Source: Punica granatum (Eukaryota > Streptophyta > Magnoliopsida > Myrtales > Lythraceae). From it: a stretch of DNA of 64,000 nucleotides. Each line of letters opens with the position of its first letter. Within the stretch, counting starts at the first letter, position 1. This document shows positions 33,479 to 44,200 of this stretch, in pieces. Both the position numbers and the translations under genes were made by a program. The notes under the pieces were generated by a model, which worked only from the letters and a program-made list of their open reading frames with translations, was not told the DNA's origin and searched no databases. The stretch is from the NCBI RefSeq assembly GCF_007655135.1, contig NC_045130.1:22883363-22947362 (forward strand), given 5' to 3'.

Positions 33479-36251
33479 CCCCTCTACGACTTAGAGAAGT
33501 TAAGTCTTCGATATTTGGTTGTTGTGGGGAGACAAGGTGGTCAATAACCGAATCACATGCAAGTTTAGGTTTTTATTCATATTTATGCGTATTCATGCAG
33601 TTTGCCATGTTCGTACGTTATTATAATGCACGTATCATGGCTGGAAATGACCGAAGTCGAGGTGGGGGAGACCGCTATGGTATAGTTGAGCTATGGAAGC
33701 CCACGGTTAGATCTCATTGGAGGGAGCTGTGAGCTTCCCTAGCTCACCTGAGGCCATGATGGTCTCTTCTTCCCCGAATATTGTCATTTCCCGTGCTTTA
33801 CGGATCTATCATTGTATTGCATGATATTATGACGGGAATAAGTCGATTTTGGTGTCGAGGAAACCACCTTGGCTCGGGAAAGCCAAGGGAGTCCCTCGGT
33901 TAACTCCTCAAGTGGAGATGGCCAAGACCTCTTGTGACTGGTCCAAGCCACAAATGGTTTCCCCCTCCTCGAAATAGACCGATTCCCGTATTTTACATTC
34001 TTGACATTGTATGAGTCGGTGCCGTTTTATCAATTCCTTTAAATTTCGTGTTTGTGTTTGCTTGCATGTTTGTTTGCGTTTCCAAAGAGCATGACGGCAC
34101 CAGCTTTGTAAAATGTGTGTTATTATCGTGTTTAATATTTTATGCATGCAAGAAATAGTTTAGAATCGATGTAGGAAACCCTTCATGACCCAAGCCGGGT
34201 CAAGGGAACTCTCGGCCCTCCTCTTTAGAGATTGGCCGAATGTCTCTGACCTCCCTTGGATCGAGGACGACCTCCTCTATCGTTTTAAAACCGGTTCTTG
34301 GAGTTAATTGCAATTAGTTTTTTTGTCTAATCATTAGTTTCGCGTCAGTTTACATGTTAGGTGCGTCAATTTCGAACAACCATTTCATTAATCCATAACA
34401 TTTGAGGTTCAAGGCCTCCCCCACTGAATAATTCCACAAACGGGAAAGCGGGACGTATCATTCGGTTAATTAAATCATTCGACTCAACTAAAATTGTATG
34501 AATCGGCGATCAATCTATAAACACGTCAACGAATCATGAACCGAAGGAAATGCCCTTTTGAAATTCACAATTTCAAAACGCAAAGACGCGTAACACGAAT
34601 AGAGTCGATGTCTAGGGTGGACTTGTGCACTTTGACTCGACTCCGGGCCCGATTTGAGGCGGCTCAAGTCAAGGTACATAATTCTCCTTTAGACCCCTTC
34701 GTGTCACGCGATCTCAGTTTTTCACTAACGCCATACACATTTTGCAAACCAAGGGCATAACCGTCATGTCATGATTCGCCGATATTTTAGGCATTAAGGA
34801 GATCCAAACACCTCGATCTATGAGTAAAAGGGGCAATCCGTTCGGGTGCGAGTTTCATTTGCATGGCCCATTTCGCTCACTTTTGGTGTTTCTATCATCT
34901 TATCGTAGATTTGGTGGTTATCGTTGTTACCTCTATCATAAATTACATAAAACCGAAGTAAACGTTCACTCGGCTTATATAAACGTTAGACAATGGTTAG
35001 GCGGAACTCTAGGTCCCAAACCTAGAGTCAAAATACGAGTTTGGCGTATTCAATGAAACCGCAGTGTCACTAATAGAATAAAGTCTTAAAGGAAACCCAC
35101 GCACATAGTTGACCTAGAACTGCATACTCGTACATCCATTTTGCTTGCCTAGGGTAGATAAATTGTTTGCCAAATAACCCCGGTTAATAACTGATTAAAT
35201 AACGTAAATTTGACCTAATACACAACTTGTCTGTTTATCAGTTATTTGTCCGTTTTTATCTGTTTTTATCAGTATTTATCAGTTTTCTTCTATTTCTCCA
35301 CTTTTATTTGTTGATTTGTTGCGGTTCGGGTCCGAACCCATAGGTTACGTATTGCACGTGGTCCAACGCCCCAAACCATCAATCACGGGGTCCAACGCCC
35401 CTCATACACTGAATGCGCGCAACCCGAGTGCGAAATGTGATCTAACCTCAAGTCACCATCACGCTCCAAGTACGACACATGTGGAGGGCAATTTGGATCG
35501 GGTGTGTAAATCGTGGTTAGATATCATTCGGGAGCTCGATCGGTTCAACGGTTACCATGAGAATCAATCGGTTCTCTTGTCGCTCATCGGTTCGATCGGA
35601 CCCGACCCCCGGCTCTTTGAGCCCGCGTTGCTTTAATTTATTTGTCAGTCATTTCAAACACACGGTGAGCCGGAGTGGAATATTGACCCAATGCGAACTG
35701 ATCGAGGATTCATTTATTCAGTTGTATTATGTATTTTTTTTAGAGTACATTGTAATGAACTTTATTTGTACATTCATTCATTTGTAAGGATCCCTGATTC
35801 GGCGAGCGAGAGGTCTAAGCGCAGTATTAATCGAATCAATTCATTTACCCGAATGGCAAGTAGATTTAACGTTTCGCGGTTTCGGTTCGTGCGGAGAATT
35901 GGCCACCATGGTTATACGAACCGTAGCTAGGATAGCGAACCGTTTCTTCGACGCACAAGCCTACTTCCCTTTCGGATTCATGATTCGAATCGATCAATTT
36001 ATCGGTTTTACGGTGTCAAAACAGGCAAGGAGAGTACAACCTAATCCATTCGGTAAATAAATAATAAACGGCAAGCCTAGCAAGATAGAGTACCGAAAGG
36101 GCGTGTGGGATATAGGCCCACACGTAATAGAACCCCCGAATTCGAAATTTCCAGTTCCGTACAGACCATTGCCTTAACATACTATGTGTATCCCATACCC
36201 CTAGACCTGGGCGACTCAACGGCCCTCGACCTTCGAGTCGTAAACAGTAAG

Positions 36252-36261
36252 TGGCGACTCC
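36252..36261 (+). promoter_or_regulatory. PBS-like motif inside LTR A2
   Basis: TGGCGACTCC, the same ten bases as the PBS core. In this element the real PBS is deleted and only this copy remains. Confidence 0.6.
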
Positions 36262-36290
36262 TTCTCACGTGCGTCCGTCGGGCGTCCTCG

Positions 36291-36887
36291 AGGATACTTA
36301 GTGGGTTCGGGCTCGATCCGATCGTTTGCTTGTGTGCTTACCGGGTTATTTACCGCTTTCATTTAAATTCCGCATTTTATTCCCTCGTTTACATACGTGC
36401 ATGCATTTCGCATCATTTAGCGGGTTTCCAAGTACCTCGTCCGAAATCCCACGGGCGCCAAAGTAGGGAGCTAGGTTAGTCAGAGGTTCCGAGTGAGGGA
36501 ACGGATCGAGTCGGCTATGCCACCGAACCGGCCCCAAAGATCCTCGCTCGGTTTCAAAGAATTCACACCCTTGTACTGGGAACCCCCATCCATAGTTAGT
36601 GGTTATTCTAGTAGAACCGAAACGATGCATAAACAGGGATCATCATGCTAGATCAATTTAACCTTCATGCTGTCAACCGACCCCAAAGTCGAGTCTTTGA
36701 GTCGGCCTGTAGTTTTTTCTTCCTTAGGTGGACCTTCTGCTGTTTTTACTGAAAGAGTGATGTACAGTGTAAAGAACTGTGCTATAGTTTATTTTTTCTG
36801 CACTTGCATGCATGTTTTCAAACAACTAGGGTATTACATCAGTTTGTCTGTAAACATTAAACCGACATATTTTCCATTTAGGTAAGA
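36291..36887 (+). other. Internal 5' leader of element A2
   Basis: Matches the leader of the complete element (minus strand of about 49965-49431): ACTTAGTGGGTTCGGGCTC, CCGAAATCCCACGGGCGCC, GAGCTAGGTTAGTCAGAGG, CCACCGAACCGGCCCC, CATAAACAGGGA, TTTTCTGCACTTGCATGC. Homology stops near 36845. From there A2 continues to TTTTCCATTTAG|GTAAGAATGG, while the non-autonomous element goes to unrelated sequence. Confidence 0.85.
36870..36886 (+). promoter_or_regulatory. Splice-site-like sequence just before ORF1
   Basis: A T-rich tract and TTTAG (ending 36881) resemble a 3' splice site; the next bases GTAAG also resemble a 5' site. ORF1 ATG is at 36888. Which of the two, if either, is used cannot be told from sequence. 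Confidence 0.35.
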
Positions 36888-37624
36888 ATGGACCGCTCAC
36901 ATCCCTGTCTTAGGCTCGATGTCATCATTATACCGGTCGCAGATATTATTCGCCTTTGGAGAACATTTCGCCCAATTGACCGCGCGTTCCTCCGGCTCAT
37001 TATAGGAGACTTGCCACTACTTGTTGATTCTCCCATCGACTGGACCTTGCTCAAAACCGCTATCAGCTTTCGAGACACTCAGCGAGCCGTATTCGACTTT
37101 TAGGGGATAGAGCAAGCTCCTACAGTAGAGGAATACAAGACACTTATCCAACGACCCATGCAGACTCGGGACTTCGTGGTGCCCAACCAGTTCACCACGA
37201 TACAGAGTAGACTCGCCATTCTTTTAGGTCTTCGCGACGAAGAAGTTCGTCGTGAGCTCGAGAATGGATGGGAGCATAGTGTTAGGACTGCATGGCTCGT
37301 AAACTTCATACACATCCATGCACTCCGCGCTACAGGAGAATCCTATCAGTGTGACGCCTGTCATGGGTTCCTCCTACTCATATTCGAGACCATTCTATTC
37401 TGGTACTCGTCAAAACTCATAGACGGGGCACTTGCCCAAGTCATCCTCCAAGTGGTAGGAGGCCATAGTTACGTTGAAGTCGTTTTGGCTGAGATCATAC
37501 GGTCTCTTGACTATGTACTAGAGGTTCGACGCGGTAGAATGAGAGGATCTCCGCATCTTCTGCAGATTTGGCTCCTCGCACACATCAGACCGTTCCGCTC
37601 ATCCCACCATTTTTCCTACATCAC
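36888..37624 (+). pseudogene. Ogre/Tat-like ORF1 protein, truncated, one in-frame stop
   Basis: From the ATG at 36888 a single frame runs for about 245 codons with one TAG at 37101-37103. Before it: MDRSHPCLRLDVIIIPVADIIRLW ... GDLPLLV ... RAVFDF. After it: APTVEEYKTLIQRP, FTTIQSRLAILLGL, ENGWEHSVRTAWLVNF, HGFLLLIFETILFWYSS, LRDVLEVRRG-like and LLQIWLLAHIRPF. The PT.EEY..L motif and the pattern of aromatic and leucine blocks resemble the ORF1 protein (DUF7745-like) found before gag in Ogre/Tat elements; its function is not known to me. The frame is cut at 37625 by the next LTR, so gag and pol are not seen. Confidence 0.7.
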
Positions 37625-38681
37625 TGTCAGCACCCTATTTTGGTCCGCCAACTCAAATAGAGAACACCCGACCAAAGCTCGGGTCACTATTCTCGGTTGG
37701 GCCGACGGATGCAAACATGCGGACTCGGGGACATGAACTACAGAAGAGAAGCAAGGACCACTAGAAGAGCACGGGAGGGCAATCAGAAGAACAGCTGAAC
37801 AACGAACCCTGAAAGCAGCAGAGGCCGATATTGCGATACTATTCATCGCCGGATCATCGGAACGTCAAAAGGTATCCAATATGGGACTCTAAAAATCCCT
37901 CTTGGTACCAAAATGATCAATGACACCTCCCAGCGCATTTCGAAAGCCTCCTGCTTAAGTCAGGGCACCCTCGAACCTCCGCAAACGCCTTCCCTGACAA
38001 GGCCTCGGGAGGCCCGATTCACGAACAAATGAACGACACCCGAAAACAAGCCTGTGCACACTCAAGGGTCACCCAGACCGTGGAACAAGGGTTAGACTGC
38101 CTATCGGACTTCATCTTGATCTCCCGAGTAGATCCCGACCGGGAAAAAGGGGCCCTTCTAGACGGAACCTAGCACTCAGAGCTCATTCGGTGGAAAGTTA
38201 ACGTCCGAGTTTCGCACCACTCACTCCTTACAACTCCTAGGACTAGGGAAATCATTTCGCCTCAAGCCAAGCAAGTCAGTCAGGTCTCCCGAGTGACATT
38301 TCAGTGGTCACGAACGCCTCTCGGCAAGTCTTTGGGGCATGTTCCTCACAAACTGCGGCCACAGCGGTCTCTAAACACCTCAGAACATTCGGGAAACACT
38401 GAGAAAACCTCGATCGCGGACCCCTAGGCCACCTCCGGCTATCGATCTTCGATCGAGGACGACGGGTCGACGGTTCCACACAGGATAAGAAGCACACCAA
38501 GACGAACAATACAATGCACGAAAGAGCAATTGGACAACGGGGACGGTCAAGTCCACTCAGAACGTCCAAATGGGGCAAAACCGAATTTCGAGGTGCCGAA
38601 CCACCCGAATATTCATTTACATGAAGTATGGCAATATTGGGCTCGTTTGAATCCTTTTCATGCAAGCATTCCAAATCTATA
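37625..38681 (+). mobile_element. A-type giant LTR (A3), first part
   Basis: Starts TGTCAGCACCCTATTTTGG inside ORF1 of A2 after CTACATCAC. It follows the A-type to GCATTCCAAATCTATA. It is split there by the 16.7-kb element and resumes at 55386. The left-out middle can be checked against the solo LTR 58434-63413 (minus strand), which has the uninterrupted sequence at about 62538-62513. Confidence 0.88.
38677..38681. repeat. Target-site duplication CTATA, left copy
   Basis: CTATA before TGTACGG. The right copy at 55386-55390 is CTATC. The empty site in the A-type solo LTR (62527-62522, minus strand) reads AAATCTATAAATTAATTGG, so the original was CTATA. Confidence 0.85.
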
Positions 38682-38795
38682 TGTACGGACCCAAATGTGG
38701 ACTCTCGTCGGGGCCCGCATTGCGCGCTTTTGGATCGCGCGGCTTGGGAGTGTCCACCTTCCCGTGGGGACGCGAGACGGACACGCGTGAGAGAA

Positions 38796-38805
38796 GGAGT
38801 CGCCA
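38796..38805 (-). promoter_or_regulatory. PBS-like motif inside the 3' LTR
   Basis: Minus strand TGGCGACTCC. The true PBS of this element begins with the same ten bases. Confidence 0.6.
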
Positions 38806-39445
38806 CTTATCATTTTACGACCCGAAGGTCGAGGGCGGATAAGTTACCCGGGGTCTAGGGGTATGGAACACCTAGTTGTTGTTAAGGCATTGGTTTGTGC
38901 GGAACCGGAAAATCCATGTTCGGGGGTTCATGTTACGTGCGGGCCTATATCCCGCACGCCCTTTCGGTACTATGGTTTACTAGGCTTGCATGTTTTATCT
39001 TTTACCGCTTGAATTAAGTTGCACTCAGCTCGCACGTTTTGACACCGAAGATTCGGTGAACCAAACGATGTCAGTTGAGAAGCCGAGAGAGAAGTAAACC
39101 CGTATGTCGGGGAGTTGGTTCACAATCTTGCGTTACAGTTCATCGAACCATGGAGGTTGAATCCCTGCGTGAACCAAAACCGCGAGTTCTTGGATTTACT
39201 TGTATCTGGGCAAGCATTAGACCGATTCGATTAATTCGACTCTCGGACCGTTCGTTCACCGACTGGAATTCTTACAGAATAAATGTACAAAATAAAATCC
39301 TTACAATGCTCTCGAAAACAATAAATACAAATTACAAAAGGGTCGAATTCCAGTCTTTTCGCGTTCGGTTATTATTCCACTCTAACTCACCGTGAGTTTA
39401 GGGAAAAGACCGAAGAACTGAAATTCAATGGACGCTCTCACTGAA

Positions 39446-39520
39446 TAGGGCGTTGGACCCTGTGAGTGTTGATTAGGGCGTTGAACCCTGTGCTCGATGA
39501 TTAGGGCGTTGAACCCTAAT
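39446..39520 (-). repeat. Three 28-bp repeats in the 3' LTR
   Basis: TAGGGCGTTG starts at 39446, 39474 and 39502. Each unit can form a short GGG/CCC stem. Also present in the 5' LTR and in the solo LTR at 24398-24482. Confidence 0.85.
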
Positions 39521-41308
39521 ATTATTCGGCCTAGGAATCAGGCTCAACCCGTATAGCAAACAGGTGCGGAAAAATAACACGCAACAGGTAAATAACAGAC
39601 AAGGTGTTTGTTATTATCGAGTGTACGTGTTTTAACAAGTTGTTAATCCGTGGTATTTTGGCATGCAAATCCTACCCTAGACAAACAAGCACGTGCCAAT
39701 GTTTTAGCATTCGGCTTTGTTTTGAGAACTCGACAAAGAGAGTCAAATCTCATGTGTGTGGATTGCTTTTACAATTGTTCTGTATTGTGACACTGAATTT
39801 CCATTGAATTAGCCAAACTAGTGTTTTGACTCTAGATTTGGAATCTAGAATTCCTCCTAACCATTATCTAGTGTTTGGTTAGGTCGAGTGAAAGGTTAAT
39901 AAGCATTTTTGCATGTTTTCTGACAAAGATAACCGTTCTAGTTACCCGAGTCTATGTTAGGATGACATAAACTCATCAGTTAGATAAGAAAAGGCTATGC
40001 AGATAAACCTGCACTTGAACATGTAGCCAGTTCTTCTCCCGTACTGTACTGTTTCTGTCATGCTAACCCTAGGAGTGTCGCTGAATTGTGAAAAGACGAT
40101 TTTGCCCTTTATTTGAAAATTGTTTTTAGAAAAGGGGAAACATCGTAGTGCGGGCCACCTCGGCCTGTAGCCGGTGTCGACCAATTCCCTGGATCGTCCA
40201 GGGTTGTGCAAGAACCCCGAAAAAGTCAAAGGACATGTCGATTTGCCCGGAAGTGATCTAGAAAGATCTTCTGTATCTTGACCTGAGTTACCTGGAATCA
40301 GGTAAAAACTCAAGTTGAGACACATAAGCCCTTTTCAGACGTCCATGCTACATCGGACCGCGCGTTTCGGGTTTTTGAAATTGATAAGTTTGAAAAGGGC
40401 ACCAACGTCATTTGACAACTCATCGACGCGAGTTATCAGTTAATGGCCAATTCGTGTAAACTTTATCAGTGTGAAGTGGGTTTAATCATGTGAGCGTCCC
40501 GATTAACCCGTTCGTGAAATTAATGCTTAAGGGTTGTGCCAAATGCATTAATTGTGACCGAAACTACCCTCGTAACCGAATGGACCCGAATGAGTCATCG
40601 ATACTCGAATCCATGCATGCTTTGTTTTGGACAAACATTTCATGTGAGATTGCGACAATAATGGAAATTGCAAATTACACGAAAGCCGAGAACGGACTCA
40701 AAACGGGAAGAGGAAGCCTTATGCAACCCGTACGAGTCTAAGAGGCTTTCGGTTACTTCTCCTTGGAGATAGCCGAGAGGTCCCATGGCCCGAATGGGAT
40801 TCCACGAGGTTTCCCCGTCTCGTTTCGAATCATTTCTCGCATGCTTAAATGTCAAACATGATAAATGACACGATTAAACGAAAGTCGGTATTGCCATGAT
40901 TTGAATAACGCATTCGAACATGCAAACATGCACAAACAAGTTATTTAAGGAATCGATAAAACAATACCGACTTCATGCACGTGGGAAAATACGATGGAAC
41001 TCGGGAATCGAACTTGGATTGGGTCAAGAAGATCGTTCCTTGCCCGAAAGGAGCAAGAGAGCATTCGGTCACCTCCCTTGGAGGGAAACTCGTGAGCTCT
41101 TTGCCTTTCCCGGGTCGGGATGTTCTTCTTGACTACGATCCAAACGTTTCCCGACATGCTACCATATAAATCAAGGATAAATATGCATGATATAACATGG
41201 AAAGTGCATAAAGATTAAAACTTGGAAATAAAACATACATAAAACCCCTTATAACTCCATAAACGCAATGAGAATGTAAAAGTCCTAGCTCCTCTAAGTC
41301 GGGAATGG

Positions 41309-41316
41309 CCATACCT
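41309..41316 (-). promoter_or_regulatory. Splice-donor-like AG|GTATGG in the 3' LTR
   Basis: Minus strand GACTAGGTATGGCC, followed by GACTTAGAGGAGCTAGG. One of nine aligned sites. Confidence 0.45.
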
Positions 41317-41533
41317 AGTCCCGAGATGCGGGATGGGACCTTCAAGAGTCGGGTTGGACCGTTGATGGGTCGGGTTTGGGCTGTTTTCCGTTGAACAGAC
41401 CCGAATGGCATCAAACAGACCCGGCTGAAATACTGGACAGACCCGACTGGCACAAGTCGGGTCGGACGTCGCCACGGAGGCTCCCGATGGAGTTTTGAGG
41501 CAAGGTCAGTGGCTCCTGACTCCTAACTGACCC

Positions 41534-41725
41534 CCGGAGGTGACTGTGGTGGTCGTTTGGTCCCAGAGTTATCGGGTCGACCCGTACAGCCCTGCAAAGA
41601 TCACGGAAAACAGAGCACGTCTGGAAATTCGGACCCGTCTGGCACCAGTCGGGTCGGACGTCGCCACGGAGGTTCCCGATGGAATTTTTGAGCAAGGCCA
41701 ACGGCTCCCGACTTCTAACTCACCT
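41534..41725 (-). repeat. 192-bp LTR repeat, one full unit in the 3' LTR
   Basis: A unit bounded by CCGGAGGT at 41534 and 41726. The 5' LTR of the same element carries two full units (52821-53204). Confidence 0.9.
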
Positions 41726-42290
41726 CCGGAGGTGGCTGTGGTGGTAGTTTTCCAAAAACAGTCTTGGATCGACCCGATCTACAAGAAAACCGTATAAACA
41801 GTCAGAAATTTCGACCCGACTGAGCAGTCGGGCTGTTTCTTCTTCCTGGGGTTAAACCGGCCGGTTTTTCTTGGATTTCTTGACTCCTTGACACCCTAGG
41901 GTTGTGTGGGGAGGTGTTTGATGGGTTTTGGTAGCTCAAACCGACTTGGAAAGGCTTGAAACCCGGTTTGTCATTTTTGACCCGAGAAGGACCAAATCTG
42001 TCCAGATTTTGTTCAAGGCTGGTTCTATGGCTTAGAGGCTTCAAACTTAAAATCTAAGTTCAGAAATGGATAGAGGGGGTCAAAAACATGTGGGATATGA
42101 AGTTTGGTGAAGTTTGGATTTAAGTCGGGATGGATTCCGACTTAAGTCTTAATTGTTTTGCTTTGTTTTTGGGTGGTTCTTGCTTGCTGCGATTTTGCTG
42201 AAGTTCTTGGGAGGTTGAGAGCACTTGTTTGAGTGAGAAATGCTAGAGAGAGAGTGCTTGAAGGTGTATGATTAAGTTAATGACTTAGAA

Positions 42291-42302
42291 AGTATATATA
42301 GG
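42291..42302 (-). promoter_or_regulatory. TATA box of the 3' LTR
   Basis: Minus strand CCTATATATACT, a strong TATA box, about 1 kb upstream of the AG|GTA site. The 5' LTR has the same sequence. Confidence 0.7.
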
Positions 42303-43907
42303 CTATGCTTAAGTGCAATTAGTGAAAGGAAAGTGCAATTAAGGGACATGGATTAGGAGATCCGAATTTGCTTAAGGAAATATCAAGCTTCATCCTCATC
42401 CATTGCATTAATGGAGAAGAGATAAGAGCATTGATGAGCTTGGAGTGTTGTCTTCAAACACTTAGATATTTTAAAGTGGAAGACAAAATGCAAGTTGCCT
42501 TGAAGGAAGAAGCCAAGGGACATGGAGGGCAATGGGCATGGGTGAGGCGGCAATGAGTTGGCCGTGGGTCCCACGGGTCGCGAGGTAAGTTCGGGCCAAA
42601 GTTCGGGTCTCGATTGGTCGCGCATTCGAAGTTCGTGATTCGAATTGAACGTCGAATTATCAACATGCGCAAGAAAACGGGTTTAATGAGCCCGAGATTG
42701 GCATTTTTCATGGAGAAATGTCCCGGAAGTATATGAGGCTCGAAAGCCGGTTTTGCTCATTGTAGGTGACCAGAGTGAAGTTGTCCACTTCTGACAGCAT
42801 ATCTTGTGTCTGCATCTCACGTTGGTCATTTTGACATAAATTGTCAGACAACGTGAACAATTGTCCCTTAAGCCGGTAATGCTAACGTGGGGCCGGAGAC
42901 GTCCTAGGAGGCCGAAACTGAATTTCTCATAATGATTTCTCAGTTGCTTGGGCACTCCGGAGATTACTGTAATCTCTGTTTGTCGAGATCAGACCTCCAA
43001 GGACTTGAAAAGTGTATCTGAGACCTGTAAAGCATTGCTCGGGAGGTCTAGATGTGTCGTGTGATTTATTCTGACGATTCCACGTTGAGCCCTGAGAAGG
43101 CTAGTATGGTATAGGGTAGACACCCGGCGTCAAGTTTCCGTAAAAAGGACCTCCGAATATGCATTTCCACTGAAAATGGCCATTTCCGCTCCTCGAAGGT
43201 TACTCGGGAAACTGAAAAGGATTTTGCTGTCTGTTTTGCCCAATTGTGAATGTCTGCTAGAGTTTTCTGGGCAATGTGGTATGAACTTCGTTAGCCGTAA
43301 TTCTATCAGACCATTCTCCGGCTATGCTCTTCCGAAGAGGGGTATGCTTGTTTTGCCGTTCGGAAGTCATTTGAAGTGTCTGTGTGACTTCCAAGAGACA
43401 ATCTGAAGCATTGTTCATGCTCTGTGTGCTGGTGGGGCATGGCCGCGTCTGATATTTGGAATTAACTTTTCTCCAGGAAACCGGCATTTTTGGACTTCCA
43501 CTGAAAAGTTGTCTGTATACAGAAAGTTGTTCTGTATAGAGCAGATGATTTGCAAAATGCCTTTGGGGATACTTTTCATCTGTTTGGCATTGGAGTGGAT
43601 TTTTGGAGTCCAATATTGGCTATATTCCGATGATCGAGCGAACTATCGGAAAATAGAGCCGTCCGTGTGATATACTGAAAATGCCGGTTTTGGACATTGT
43701 TGAGCTCTCTGGTCGCTCTGTTGCCTTTTGGTGACTCTTAGAGTCCTTCTGTCAAGTGTATGTGTCGTTTCCCCGATTTCGCCGACTCGAGGATGAATAG
43801 TGATTTTCTGCTCTGTTAAGTCGTTTTTCTGTACTCTGCTCAAGTCATAGCTTGGATCATTGCTGATAATGTAATTTGAATCGGTGAGCCAAAATGGGGT
43901 GCTGATA

Positions 43908-43921
43908 GCTTGCCCCTCTTT
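43908..43921 (-). promoter_or_regulatory. Polypurine tract of the 16.7-kb element
   Basis: Minus strand AAAGAGGGGCAAGC directly before the 3' LTR. It would prime plus-strand DNA synthesis. Position and base content fit; the last bases are not purely purine. Confidence 0.65.
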
Positions 43922-44200
43922 GACTGCGTGCTCGAGTAGAGGATGCAGCCAAAGACTTCAGAAGCACCCCAGTTTGATAGCAATGATCGATGTGGAATTT
44001 CCTACATGGCCTTCTCCTTCTTGCTTTGGATATACGGGATATTGTGCCTATCATAAAGATAAAGGAAGTGAGGTGAGATTTGCATAAGTTTGGCAGTAAA
44101 CAAATGGGATACATGCATACAGGAAATTGCAGTTAACGAGAAATGCTTTGTTTAATTAGAAATGCGGTATGCCAAATTTAATGAAAAGTGCTGATCTTAA
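43922..44200 (-). other. Internal 3' region between the 59-bp array and the polypurine tract
   Basis: About 280 bases with no recognisable gene. The minus strand reads from the array to the PPT. Some repeat-like remnants (AAATGC, AAGTGC) near 44160-44200 are decayed array units. Confidence 0.6.

Larger units (their letters stand above)
31142..36290 (+). mobile_element. A-type giant LTR (A2), 5' LTR of an Ogre/Tat-like element
   Basis: Starts TGTCAACACCCCATTTTGG and runs through the full A-type landmarks to GGCGACTCCTTCTCACG at 36253. The last about 90 bases of the LTR and the primer-binding site are missing: GTCGGGCGTCCTCG at 36290 joins directly to ACTTAGTGGGTTC of the leader. The internal leader and ORF1 follow, so this is a true 5' LTR of an element, not a solo LTR. 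TATA at 32694 and AG|GTATAA at 33471. Confidence 0.88.
38682..43907 (-). repeat. 3' LTR of the 16.7-kb element, 5,226 bp
   Basis: Ends in GGGTCCGTACA at 38682. The 5' terminus reads TATCAGCACCCC at 43907, so the TG has become TA. It aligns with 49994-55385 with three length differences: 25 extra bases near 38970-38995, one 192-bp unit (41534-41725) instead of two, and a base or two near 43640. PBS-like motif at 38796-38805, AG|GTATGG at 41316-41309, TATA at 42302-42291. Short frames in the LTR are repeated in the other copy but lack codon-level conservation or family features. Confidence 0.95.

Noticed and set aside
36888..37624. Host gene with aminotransferase-like plant mobile domain
   Set aside because: It sits directly behind a giant LTR and its leader, in the position of Ogre ORF1, and is interrupted by another LTR.
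39446..39520. Interstitial telomere-like repeat (GGGCGTTGAACCCTAA)
   Set aside because: The unit is 28 bp and does not contain TTTAGGG repeats.
39075..41475. Frames repeated at a fixed offset near 50.4-52.8 kb, some with identical translations
   Set aside because: They are identical because the two regions are LTRs of one recent element. Identity here shows recent copying, not protein constraint.
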